From the NCBI GenBank assembly GCA_002059205.1, contig MVCQ01000007.1:1-14360 (forward strand): DNA of 14,360 nucleotides. Direction: 5' to 3'. The stretch comes from Candidatus Latescibacteria bacterium 4484_107. Lineage in GTDB: Bacteria; Latescibacterota; 4484-107. Positions 1-5,644 of this stretch are shown in pieces (the first letter of the stretch is position 1; each line of letters begins with the position of its first letter). A program made the position numbers and the translations under genes. The notes under the pieces were generated by a model that worked only from the letters and a program-made list of their open reading frames with translations, ran no database searches and was not told the origin of the DNA.

Positions 1-378
1 AGTGTTCGTCCGTGTGGCCAAAAGAAGTGCCACCAGACTGTCATTGTAAGAGGCCGACATCAAAGTGCACGAGATCGGAATTTGTCCATCCGCCACATCT
101 ATGTGAAGCTTATAGGACTCTTTATATCCCTTGCTGTTGGTCTTCGTGCCCCGATCACGCGGCAGGGACAAACCCTCTAACATCTCTTTCAGAGGCAAGG
201 TCTTTTGACGCTCGATCCGGGTCGGTTTCAGGATACGGACAAATTGCTGCTTTCGTTCGTCCTGCGGCCCAAGTTCCTCTTCGAGGAACGGAAATAAGCT
301 CGTTTGAATACGTGACCTTGTCGCGGATAGGTATCCCATAGCGTTCCCCCTGAAAGTGTGGTGAAGGATAGCCACCAT
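1..378 (-). pseudogene. Internally deleted DDE transposase, cut by the window edge
   Basis: Read on the minus strand from an ATG at 378 (or the more family-like ATG at 339, beginning MGYLSATRSRIQ), the frame stays open to base 1. The first ~38 residues from the second ATG resemble the N-terminus of a family of IS4/IS1182-like transposases (LFPFLEEELGPQ). The text then jumps at about base 228 to a segment (PTRIERQ, then GTKTNSKGYKES, YKLHIDVADG, PISCTLMSAS) that in full-length relatives, as I recall them, lies some 150 residues further on. The frame is kept across the junction, but the central region, probably with the first catalytic Asp, is missing. A further few residues seem absent before YKLHID, where relatives carry a W-I-G-like insert. 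It is most likely a dead internally deleted copy. The C-terminal half lies outside the window, so the far end of the element cannot be seen. The family is fairly sure; the exact IS group is not. Confidence 0.72.
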
Positions 379-515
379 CGAATGCTATAACATGCTAAAA
401 TTTATGGGATTATGCAACTATTGTTTGCACTGTATCCGTGTTATCTCAAAAAAATTCCCACTACTTTATGACTTTTGCAAGAAGCCCTATTGAGAAATCC
501 GGGGAATTTTGAGAT

Positions 516-626
516 GTGCACAGCTTAACCGATTCTGAAGACGTTCTTAAGGGGGTTAACCTTGAGAAAGACCTCCAATTTGAGGAGAACGATCACGCTA
601 TTGAAAACCATGTCGTTACAGGCTAA
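516..626 (+). pseudogene. Possible relic of a small or truncated gene
   Basis: A 36-codon frame opens with GTG and ends at TAA (624-626). Its translation is rich in Asp, Glu, Asn and His (for example KGVNLEKDLQFEEND, then HAIENHVVTG) and reads more like a protein C-terminus than like random intergenic DNA. A TGA lies just upstream in frame, and there is no clear ribosome binding site. It could be the tail of a gene broken by the nearby transposon. I do not recognise the family, and it may be chance. Confidence 0.2.
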
Positions 627-658
627 TCTTTGAAATTCGGGCTATCTTTGAAATTCGG
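622..658 (+). repeat. Tandem 19/18-bp direct duplication before the BMC gene
   Basis: Bases 622-640 and 641-658 are near-identical copies of GCTA(A)TCTTTGAAATTCGG, and the next two bases (GC) begin a third unit. The copies differ by one A. The second copy ends 11 bases before the start codon of the BMC vertex gene, so the duplication lies in its leader. Confidence 0.85.
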
Positions 659-669
659 GCCATGCTTCT

Positions 670-954
670 ATGATTCTTGCAAAAGTAATCGGAAATATCG
701 TTTCGACGGTCAAGCACGAGGCGTATCACGCCACTAAAATTATGATCGTCCAGCCTTTGGGATGGGATCTTCAACCGAAGGGGACGCCGACTATTGCGGT
801 GGATACCGTCGGCGCGGGCGAAGGAGAGACCGTGCTGGTACTCCGGGAGGGCCAGGCGGCCAAGCTGATACTTGGGGTAAAAAGGGCGCCGGTGCGCTCG
901 TTGATCGTCGGGATTATAGATCACGTGGACATCGCGGAAAAAAGTAAAACGTGA
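670..954 (+). CDS. Bacterial microcompartment vertex (pentamer) protein, EutN/CcmL family
   Basis: This 94-residue protein has the length and the conserved pattern of BMC-P shell proteins, which form pentamers that cap the corners of polyhedral protein organelles. Visible hallmarks are the opening MILAKVIGNIVSTVKH, the central VDTVGAGEGETVLVLREG (residues about 44-61) and the closing PVRSLIVGIIDHVDI. The family fold is a five-stranded OB-like barrel; no signal peptide or membrane segment is expected or seen. No strong Shine-Dalgarno sequence precedes the ATG. A four-codon frame (ATG CTT CTA TGA, 662-673) overlaps the start, so translation might be coupled to it. The class II aldolase follows after 58 bp on the same strand. 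No hexameric BMC shell gene lies in the window, so other shell genes must be outside it or lost. The family call is secure; the enzyme type of the compartment is inferred from the aldolase. Confidence 0.92.
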   Translation: MILAKVIGNIVSTVKHEAYHATKIMIVQPLGWDLQPKGTPTIAVDTVGAGEGETVLVLREGQAAKLILGVKRAPVRSLIVGIIDHVDIAEKSKT

Positions 955-1012
955 GATCGCCGAATTGCAGCGTTCTACCCACCATTCATCAATCACCCAA
1001 AGGAAGTGCCGG

Positions 1013-1825
1013 ATGAATTCAATCTATCAGCTCAGGCGGGACATTATCGGAGTCTGCAAACGGATCTACGCGCGGGGATACGTGGCCTCCAACGACGGGA
1101 ACGTGAGCGTGCGCATCTCGGAAGACCGGGTGCTGACCACGCCCACGGGAATGAGCAAGGGCTTCCTGACGGAGGAGCAGTTGATTCTCTGCGATATGGA
1201 GGGCAACAAAGTATCGGGAGAATTGCGCCCGTCCTCCGAGGTCAAAATGCACATCATGGTCTATCGGGAGCGCGAGGACATAAACGCCGTGGTGCACGCC
1301 CATCCGGTGACGGCCACGGGCTTTGCGGTGGCGGGCATCCCGCTGGCTCAGTGCGTGCTGCCGGAGGTGGTGATCACATTGGGAGAGATCCCCATCGCCG
1401 AATACGGCACGCCTTCCACCGAGGAGATCCCGAATTCCATCCGCAAATACATCCAGGATTACGATGCGTTCCTCTTGGAAAATCACGGCGCGCTGACCAT
1501 AGGACCCGACGTGGTCAATGCCTATCATAAAATGGAGACGCTGGAGCACTTCGCCCAAATCACCTTGGTGGCCCGGCAGTTGGGGAAAGTAAACGTGTTG
1601 TCGGATGAGAACGTGCAGCGGTTGATGGAAGTGCGGGAGCAGCTTGGCGTCAAGGGCAGGAATCCGATGGTGTGCAGGCTGTGCACCGAGAATTGTCCGA
1701 ATCGGGCGAGCGGAGGGGATCAATCGACGGAGACGACTCCGACAGCGCAAGCGGTCCTTCCAGGCACGGATGAGCAATTGGTCAAAAGCATCACAGAGCG
1801 CGTGATGGCGACACTGAAATCATAA
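1013..1825 (+). CDS. Class II aldolase (L-fuculose-phosphate aldolase type) with C-terminal encapsulation-like tail
   Basis: This 270-residue protein belongs to the zinc-dependent class II aldolase/adducin family, which cleaves sugar 1-phosphates such as L-fuculose-1-phosphate to dihydroxyacetone phosphate and lactaldehyde. Motifs visible in order are GNVSVR (30-34), TPTGMSKG (43-50), SSE with the expected catalytic Glu76, zinc ligands His95 and His97 (VVHAHP), and His158 (ENHG). The family core usually ends near residue 215. Here it is followed by a C-x2-C-x3-C cluster (Cys221, Cys224, Cys228), a Ser/Thr/Pro-rich linker (about 232-252) and a terminal amphipathic helix (DEQLVKSITERVMATLKS, 253-270) with hydrophobic residues at Leu256, Ile260, Val264 and Leu268. 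Such linker-plus-helix tails are known to target enzymes into BMCs, and the BMC vertex gene lies directly upstream. The ATG at 1013 was chosen because AGGAAG (1001-1006) lies six bases before it; an in-frame ATG at 965 lacks this. The exact substrate is inferred. Confidence 0.88.
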   Translation: MNSIYQLRRDIIGVCKRIYARGYVASNDGNVSVRISEDRVLTTPTGMSKGFLTEEQLILCDMEGNKVSGELRPSSEVKMHIMVYREREDINAVVHAHPVTATGFAVAGIPLAQCVLPEVVITLGEIPIAEYGTPSTEEIPNSIRKYIQDYDAFLLENHGALTIGPDVVNAYHKMETLEHFAQITLVARQLGKVNVLSDENVQRLMEVREQLGVKGRNPMVCRLCTENCPNRASGGDQSTETTPTAQAVLPGTDEQLVKSITERVMATLKS

Positions 1826-1832
1826 GGATGCA

Positions 1833-1959
1833 GCCGCGAAGTCATTAGGACACGAAGAGAAACCTGCACGGGTTGATTGGGTTTGCTTAGTGCACGAAAT
1901 CATAATTACGATGACGTCTATGATTTCGTGCACTTGGTGTCTTTTTGTCTTTGTGGCGG
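1833..1959. repeat. Dispersed palindromic element, copy A (split)
   Basis: The left arm (1833-1863, starting GCCGCGAAG) and the right arm (1933-1959, ending TTTGTGGCGG) are imperfect reverse complements. They belong to the same family as the copies before trxB, the DUF2723 gene, the aminotransferase and hisG. The arms are separated by about 70 bp that hold a perfect inverted repeat (1889-1934). The right arm ends about 62 bp before the RraA start codon. Confidence 0.55.
1889..1934. repeat. Perfect 16-bp inverted repeat with 14-nt loop
   Basis: AGTGCACGAAATCATA (1889-1904) is exactly complementary to 1919-1934, with a loop of ATTACGATGACGTC between them. No T-run follows at once, although TCTTTTTGTC lies a few bases downstream (1940-1949), so a terminator or attenuator between the aldolase and RraA is possible. 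A DNA-level role such as a mobile-element or protein-binding site is equally possible. Confidence 0.85.
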
Positions 1960-2021
1960 ATTGCCTCAGAAACGCGGGGCCCACAAGTTCGTCCCCGTAT
2001 CGCGGTGAAAAGGAGAAGGGC

Positions 2022-2702
2022 ATGGCGAAGACCAAGATTCCTCTCGAAGAGATGATCGAGCGGTATCGCAAGCTGTATGGCGGACCGATCATGGACATCC
2101 TGGATCGGAGCGGCCTGCACGATCAATGGCTGCACAAGAGCATCAAGCCCCTGCGGATGGATACGGTGATCGCGGGCCCGGCGGTGACGTTTCTGCATAC
2201 CACGCGCCCGAGATGGGAGGGACAGCCCAAATCCGCCAATTTAGAAGGTGCGGTGTATCCGGGATGCATCGTGGTGGTGGATCCGGGAAAAGAGCAGATG
2301 AGCGGGCACATGGGGGATATTACGTCAAACAGCGTAGCCGCGAAGGGGGCACGGGGCGTGGTCATCGACGGGGGCATCCGGGACACGAAGAATCAGTTGC
2401 AGATTCCGGACTGGGGCGTCTTCTGCAAGTTCACCAGTCCGTTGGAGCAGGGGTATCGGGAGACATACACCGACGTAAATGTGCCGGTGTTTATGGAGGG
2501 GAGTTTGACGATCTACGTGCAGGTCAACCCCGGAGACTGGATCTTCGGAGACTGCGACGGCGTGATCGTGGTCCCGAAGGATATGGTGGAGGAGGTGCTG
2601 ATCGAGGCGGAAAAAATCGTGGAGCGGGAGAACGTAGCCCGCGCGAAGATGCGGGAGGGAATGGATCCCCAGAGGGTGCGGGAGCAATATAAGGTGGGAT
2701 AA
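2022..2702 (+). CDS. RraA-family protein (HMG/CHA aldolase-like)
   Basis: This 226-residue protein has the RraA / 4-hydroxy-4-methyl-2-oxoglutarate aldolase fold signature. It shows GDITSNSVAAKGARGVVIDG followed by GIRD (98-121), where the Arg120-Asp121 pair is the expected metal- and pyruvate-binding site, and a late GDCDGVIVVP (176-185) typical of the family. Members include pyruvate aldolases and decarboxylases and the RNase E inhibitor RraA. Next to sugar-catabolism genes, a carbon-carbon lyase role is more likely than RNase regulation, but this is inference. The family often has GE where this protein has Gly98-Asp99. The ATG at 2022 is preceded by AGGAGA (2011-2016, five-base spacing); the longer open frame from 1890 runs through the inverted repeat and is not coding. 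The gene lies 196 bp after the aldolase on the same strand and is followed within 18 bp by a terminator. Confidence 0.85.
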   Translation: MAKTKIPLEEMIERYRKLYGGPIMDILDRSGLHDQWLHKSIKPLRMDTVIAGPAVTFLHTTRPRWEGQPKSANLEGAVYPGCIVVVDPGKEQMSGHMGDITSNSVAAKGARGVVIDGGIRDTKNQLQIPDWGVFCKFTSPLEQGYRETYTDVNVPVFMEGSLTIYVQVNPGDWIFGDCDGVIVVPKDMVEEVLIEAEKIVERENVARAKMREGMDPQRVREQYKVG

Positions 2703-2719
2703 TAGAAGCGATTGAATCA

Positions 2720-2750
2720 GGGGCGATCCGGTGGGTCGCCCCTTGTTTTG
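2720..2750 (+). terminator. Rho-independent terminator after the RraA gene
   Basis: GGGGCGA (2720-2726) pairs perfectly with TCGCCCC (2736-2742) around a nine-base loop, followed by TTGTTTTG. It sits 17 bp after the RraA stop and would end the BMC/aldolase/RraA transcript. The GGGGCGATCC half is also seen after the DUF2723 gene (9283-9292). Confidence 0.75.
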
Positions 2751-2884
2751 TAAAAAGGGGCAGTCTCCCTGTCCAGCGTCGTTGTTTTGAGAAAAGCCTC
2801 ATCCGTAAAGGATTTCCGGGCTTTCCAAACAGAATCCGGAAAAGGCCCGACGGAGGGGACTCCTCGAACCGGAACAATGCTCAA

Positions 2885-2910
2885 GAAGGGGACTCCCCCT
2901 TCCCTTTTTC
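2885..2910 (+). terminator. Second hairpin with T-run in the convergent gap
   Basis: GAAGGGG (2885-2891) pairs with CCCCTTC (2896-2902) around a four-base loop, followed by CCTTTTTC. This is a compact plus-strand terminator shape about 180 bp past the RraA stop, a possible back-up for read-through toward the convergent dehydratase gene. The rest of 2751-2988 shows no gene. Confidence 0.5.
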
Positions 2911-2958
2911 ACCTTGATAATGACACGATGGGAACGGCCCCCCGCGGATTCCGAATTT

Positions 2959-2981
2959 GCGGGAAGGAACCTGTTTCCCGC
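2959..2981. other. Short inverted repeat just past the dehydratase stop
   Basis: GCGGGAA (2959-2965) and TTCCCGC (2975-2981) form a perfect seven-base-pair stem with a nine-base loop. It starts seven bases after the minus-strand stop codon of the dehydratase. The minus-strand sequence that follows is not T-rich (AAATTCGG), so it is a weak terminator or a 3'-end stabilising hairpin at best. Confidence 0.3.
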
Positions 2982-2988
2982 GTGCGAC

Positions 2989-4176
2989 TCAATACACGTG
3001 CATGCTTCCGTCCGTTTTCCGAACAATCGGCATAAACGCCCGCTGATACGGGAACTTCTTCGCAAGCGCTTCGTCGATATCTACCCCGATTCCGGGCCTC
3101 TCATGGGGATGCGCATACCCATCGCGGCACACGCAGGCCCCCGGCATCACCTCGTACGCGGCGGAGGGAAAATCTACCCACTCCAGGACGCCGAAATTCG
3201 GGATCGTCATATCGAGATGCACGGACGCGGCCTGAGCGATGGGGCCGAGGTCTCCGGCTCCGTGATGTGCGGTTTTCACCTCGAACGGCTCCGCCATGGC
3301 ACAGATTTTGCGCGCCTCTGTGATCCCTCCCACGTGCATGGGCGCAAAACGGATATAATCTATCCATTGATTCTGAAAAAGCGGCAGACAGTCCCACCGG
3401 CTCGTGAACAATTCCCCCATCGCAAGCTTCGTGGTCGAAGCCTCCCGTACCCTCCGAAAGCTCTCCTTATACTCCGGCCTCAGCGGATCCTCTAAGAAAA
3501 ACAGCCGAAACGGCTCCAACGCCTTCGCGAGCCATGCCGCCTCCGTGGGGGTCAACTGCTCGTGGACATCGTGGCACAGCTCTACCAAATCTCCAAGCTT
3601 GCTCCGCAGATGCCCGAACAGCTTCGGCGTGCTCGTCAGATAAGGCGCGGGATCAAAAAACGAGGTTCCGGGAATGCCCTCGCGCATTGGCGGCTCGTGG
3701 CGCACCATGCCGGGGCCTCCGTAAGGTCCCATCTGCGCGCGGACCACCTTAAATCCCTTCTCCAGATAGCTCCGCACGCTGTCCTCCACCTCCACCGGAT
3801 CTCCCCCATCCGCATGCTCGTAGCAGAGCACGCCCTCTCGCACTTTGCCGCCGAAAAGTTGGTAGAGCGGCATCCCCGCCTGCTTCGCCTTGATGTCCCA
3901 GAGCGCGATGTCTATCGCACCGATGGCCGCCGCAAACACCGGCCCTCCCCGCCAGTAAGTCCAGTGATACATCAACTGCCAGATGTCCTCGATCTGCGCC
4001 GGGTCGCGCCCGATGAGCAATCCCGATGCCTGCTCGATCGCCGCGGCCACAGCCAGTTCACTTCCGTTTAGCGTGCCCTCGCCCACCCCGTACAGCCCCT
4101 CGTCGGTCACCACTTTCACCAGAACGTAATTGCGCCCCGGACAGGTCACGATGGTACGAATCTCTTGGATAACCAT
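2989..4176 (-). CDS. Enolase-superfamily dehydratase, D-mannonate dehydratase (ManD)-like
   Basis: This 395-residue protein is of the mandelate racemase/enolase superfamily, ManD subgroup, whose members dehydrate D-mannonate (some also D-gluconate) to 2-keto-3-deoxygluconate. The whole sequence follows the ManD layout: TCPGRNYVLVKV near the start, TLNGSE (35-40), YWRGGPV (74-80), ALWDIKAK (91-98), RAQMG with Arg146, and PGIGVDIDE (361-369). The three expected Mg2+ ligands are Asp203 (HDVHEQ), Glu229 (FLEDP) and Glu255 (MGELF); His205 matches the catalytic His of ManD. Length matches the family (about 400). The ATG at 4176 follows GGGGGGAAG; an upstream in-frame ATG at 4248 would add 24 residues translated from a heptamer repeat and was rejected. 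The gene lies 72 bp after the Gfo/Idh gene, with which it probably forms a two-gene operon. Other aldonic acids are possible substrates, since low-specificity members exist. Confidence 0.88.
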   Translation of the reverse strand: MVIQEIRTIVTCPGRNYVLVKVVTDEGLYGVGEGTLNGSELAVAAAIEQASGLLIGRDPAQIEDIWQLMYHWTYWRGGPVFAAAIGAIDIALWDIKAKQAGMPLYQLFGGKVREGVLCYEHADGGDPVEVEDSVRSYLEKGFKVVRAQMGPYGGPGMVRHEPPMREGIPGTSFFDPAPYLTSTPKLFGHLRSKLGDLVELCHDVHEQLTPTEAAWLAKALEPFRLFFLEDPLRPEYKESFRRVREASTTKLAMGELFTSRWDCLPLFQNQWIDYIRFAPMHVGGITEARKICAMAEPFEVKTAHHGAGDLGPIAQAASVHLDMTIPNFGVLEWVDFPSAAYEVMPGACVCRDGYAHPHERPGIGVDIDEALAKKFPYQRAFMPIVRKTDGSMHVY

Positions 4177-4217
4177 CTCTTCCCCCCTATCATTTTGAAG
4201 CTTCACCGAAAAATGTC

Positions 4218-4252
4218 CAATCCGAAATCTGCAATCTGCAATCCGCAATCAT
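4218..4252. repeat. Heptanucleotide tandem array (CAATCYG x5)
   Basis: Five consecutive 7-bp units read CAATCCG, AAATCTG, CAATCTG, CAATCCG, CAATCAT. The array lies in the 72-bp gap between the oxidoreductase and the dehydratase and includes the oxidoreductase stop codon (4249-4251). Confidence 0.85.
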
Positions 4253-5238
4253 ACTCTTACCCGCTTCCCCGTCCGCGCCGATTCCACGAGCGCATCCACC
4301 ACGCGCATCTCCCTCCGACCGTCCTCTCCATCGGACTCCGGTTCGTCCCCTGTAACCACACACCGCGTAAAGTACGCTATTGCCTTCCCGAAAAGATCGT
4401 GCGCCCCGAACGCCTCCGCTCTTTGCGAGCCTTCCGCTTTTACTAATAGGGATGCCGCCTTTGATCGGTGCCACGGATCGTACACTTGCGTCTGAATCTG
4501 CCCCCGCTCTCCGAAGATCTCGTACCCTCCCCAACGCATTCCGAAACTGCCGACGAACACGCCCAGGGCGTCCCCGGAAAAACGCAGCTCGCCGTTGAAG
4601 GTTTCATCCACGTCCACAGGCAGCCTCGGAGTGACGGCGGTCCCGGACACCTCCACCGGTTCTTCCCCGATAAACCACCGGAACATATCCACGGAATAGA
4701 TGCCCAGATCCATGAGCGCCCCGCCACCCGTCTCCGGCCGCAGACGGATGTTGTCCTCGGATGACCAGCAAAACGAAAGCCCGGCCCGCATATAGCGGAT
4801 GGGCCCGATCTCGCCGGACCGCACAATCTCCTGCGCCCGCCGGTGCATGGGATCCAGACGCCAGGGGAAACAGGTCATCAGCCTGACTCCCCGCTCCCGG
4901 CAGACCGCCGCCATCTCGGTCGCCTCGGCTTCGTTCATCGCCAGCGGCTTCTCACACAATACGTGAATACCGCGCTGCGCCGCCTTGACCGTGTATTCCC
5001 GGTGCAGATGATTCGGAAGCGGAATGTACACCGCATCCACATCGCCGGCGTCCAAAAGGTCTTCGTAGCTCCCGTAGAATCGTTCGGCTCCGAAGGCGCG
5101 AGCCATCTCCTCCGCCCTGGCCCGATCCCGACTGGCCACCGCAGTAAGAACGCTCCCTTCGGTTTTTTGCAGCGCCGGAAGAAAAACATGCCGCGCGATA
5201 TACGCGCATCCCAAAACTCCCCATCGAATTTTGTCCAT
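4249..5238 (-). CDS. Gfo/Idh/MocA-family NAD(P)-dependent oxidoreductase
   Basis: This 329-residue protein is of the glucose-fructose oxidoreductase / inositol dehydrogenase / MocA family, which oxidises or reduces sugars, inositols and derivatives with NAD(P). An N-terminal Rossmann fold is shown by RWGVLGCAYIARHVFLPAL (residues 5-23). The conserved EKPLAMNEAEA (96-106) carries the family Lys97. The C-terminal domain has GGGALMDLGIYSVDMFRWF (171-189), the usual active-site and dimer segment. Length is typical (330-390). The ATG at 5238 matches the family N-terminus; an in-frame ATG at 5259 would add MRREQKT and cannot be excluded. It is the first gene of a minus-strand pair with the ManD-like dehydratase, consistent with sugar oxidation followed by dehydration. 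The gap upstream (to trxB) holds a dyad at 5308-5323 that could be its operator. The substrate cannot be read from sequence. Confidence 0.9.
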   Translation of the reverse strand: MDKIRWGVLGCAYIARHVFLPALQKTEGSVLTAVASRDRARAEEMARAFGAERFYGSYEDLLDAGDVDAVYIPLPNHLHREYTVKAAQRGIHVLCEKPLAMNEAEATEMAAVCRERGVRLMTCFPWRLDPMHRRAQEIVRSGEIGPIRYMRAGLSFCWSSEDNIRLRPETGGGALMDLGIYSVDMFRWFIGEEPVEVSGTAVTPRLPVDVDETFNGELRFSGDALGVFVGSFGMRWGGYEIFGERGQIQTQVYDPWHRSKAASLLVKAEGSQRAEAFGAHDLFGKAIAYFTRCVVTGDEPESDGEDGRREMRVVDALVESARTGKRVRV

Positions 5239-5307
5239 CGTTTTTTGTTCTCTTCTCATCGACTAAGTGGTTGAAACAATACCCTGAGCGCCTCTGCCCA
5301 TTGCGCA

Positions 5308-5323
5308 CGGAAACGATTTTCCG
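5308..5323. promoter_or_regulatory. Candidate operator dyad CGGAAA-CGAT-TTTCCG
   Basis: Perfect six-base arms flank four bases, 70 bp upstream of the oxidoreductase start. The size and symmetry suit a dimeric helix-turn-helix repressor, but no regulator gene lies nearby and the centre does not match the usual LacI-family core, so the regulator is unknown. Confidence 0.3.
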
Positions 5324-5441
5324 CGATGCAAACGGGTGCGGAACGCCGCATAAATTCTATCTTGTGAAGAATCCGCGAAGTATAATGAATTTCTCCCCCT
5401 TTGGCAAGAAAAAAAAGTCGCTTATCCAAAAAAAATTCAGG

Positions 5442-5471
5442 TTGCTTTTTGAGGGGTACATGTAGTATATT
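5442..5471 (+). promoter_or_regulatory. Candidate sigma70-type promoter for trxB
   Basis: TTGCTT (5442-5447) and TATATT (5466-5471) are separated by 18 bp. Runs of A (5409-5435) just upstream resemble an UP element. It would give a leader of about 165 nt containing the inverted repeat and palindromic element B. Confidence 0.4.
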
Positions 5472-5555
5472 TAGACGGTCCGGAAGGGCCTTTAGATTCT
5501 GCATTCCGGAACTCTGATCTTTCCCGATTGCAACCAGCAGGTAAACCAACAGTTC

Positions 5556-5620
5556 GCCACGAAGGCGCAAAGACTCCGAGGAAGACCATTTTCCTCGCGT
5601 CCCGGCGGCTCCGTGGTGGC
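5556..5620. repeat. Dispersed palindromic element, copy B
   Basis: The left arm (5556-5584, GCCACGAAGGCGCAAAGA...) and right arm (5591-5620, ending CCGTGGTGGC) are imperfect reverse complements with a short loop. The right arm ends 24 bp before the trxB start codon, just upstream of its ribosome binding site. Confidence 0.6.
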
Positions 5621-5644
5621 ACTGTATTTCAAGGAGAACCACCC

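Larger units (their letters stand above)
379..669. other. Intergenic region between transposase remnant and BMC gene
   Basis: This 291-bp gap is AT-richer than the genes around it. It should contain the end of the insertion sequence, but I could not find a terminal inverted repeat because the other end is outside the window. It also holds a possible coding relic (516-626) and a tandem duplication (622-658). I see no tRNA and no convincing -35/-10 pair for the downstream cluster. A promoter may lie farther upstream, or may have been replaced when the transposon inserted. Confidence 0.5.
5239..5644. other. Divergent intergenic region between the Gfo/Idh gene and trxB
   Basis: This 406-bp gap must hold the promoters of both the minus-strand oxidoreductase and plus-strand trxB. 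It contains a perfect dyad (5308-5323), an isolated plus-strand TATAAT (5381-5386) without a good -35, A-tracts (5409-5435), a candidate promoter (5442-5471), an inverted repeat (TCCGGAA at 5479-5485 with TTCCGGA at 5504-5510) and a palindromic element (5556-5620). No gene or tRNA is seen. Confidence 0.6.

Noticed and set aside
12..341. Plus-strand open frame opposite the transposase remnant
   Set aside because: The minus strand gives clear transposase segments over the same bases; the plus-strand product resembles no family.
1019..1777. Minus-strand open frame of 252 codons opposite the aldolase
   Set aside because: Antisense to a gene with all family motifs; the product is His/Arg-rich and low in structure signals.
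1890..2021. N-terminal extension of the RraA protein
   Set aside because: The extension runs through the perfect inverted repeat and palindromic element; AGGAGA directly before the ATG at 2022 fixes the start.
4177..4248. N-terminal extension of the dehydratase beginning MRIADCRFRIG
   Set aside because: These residues are translated from the CAATCYG heptamer array and its flank; the ATG at 4176 has a purine-rich ribosome binding site and matches the family start.
4218..4252. CRISPR array
   Set aside because: The units are 7 bp with no spacers; the other repeats in the window are likewise not repeat-spacer structures, and no cas gene is present.
5308..5323. LacI-family or CcpA-type operator
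   Set aside because: The dyad centre is CG|AT rather than a centred CG, and no such regulator is nearby, so it is only listed as an unassigned dyad.
5381..5386. Exact TATAAT as a trxB promoter
   Set aside because: No acceptable -35 box lies 16-18 bp upstream, so the TTGCTT/TATATT pair farther downstream was preferred.
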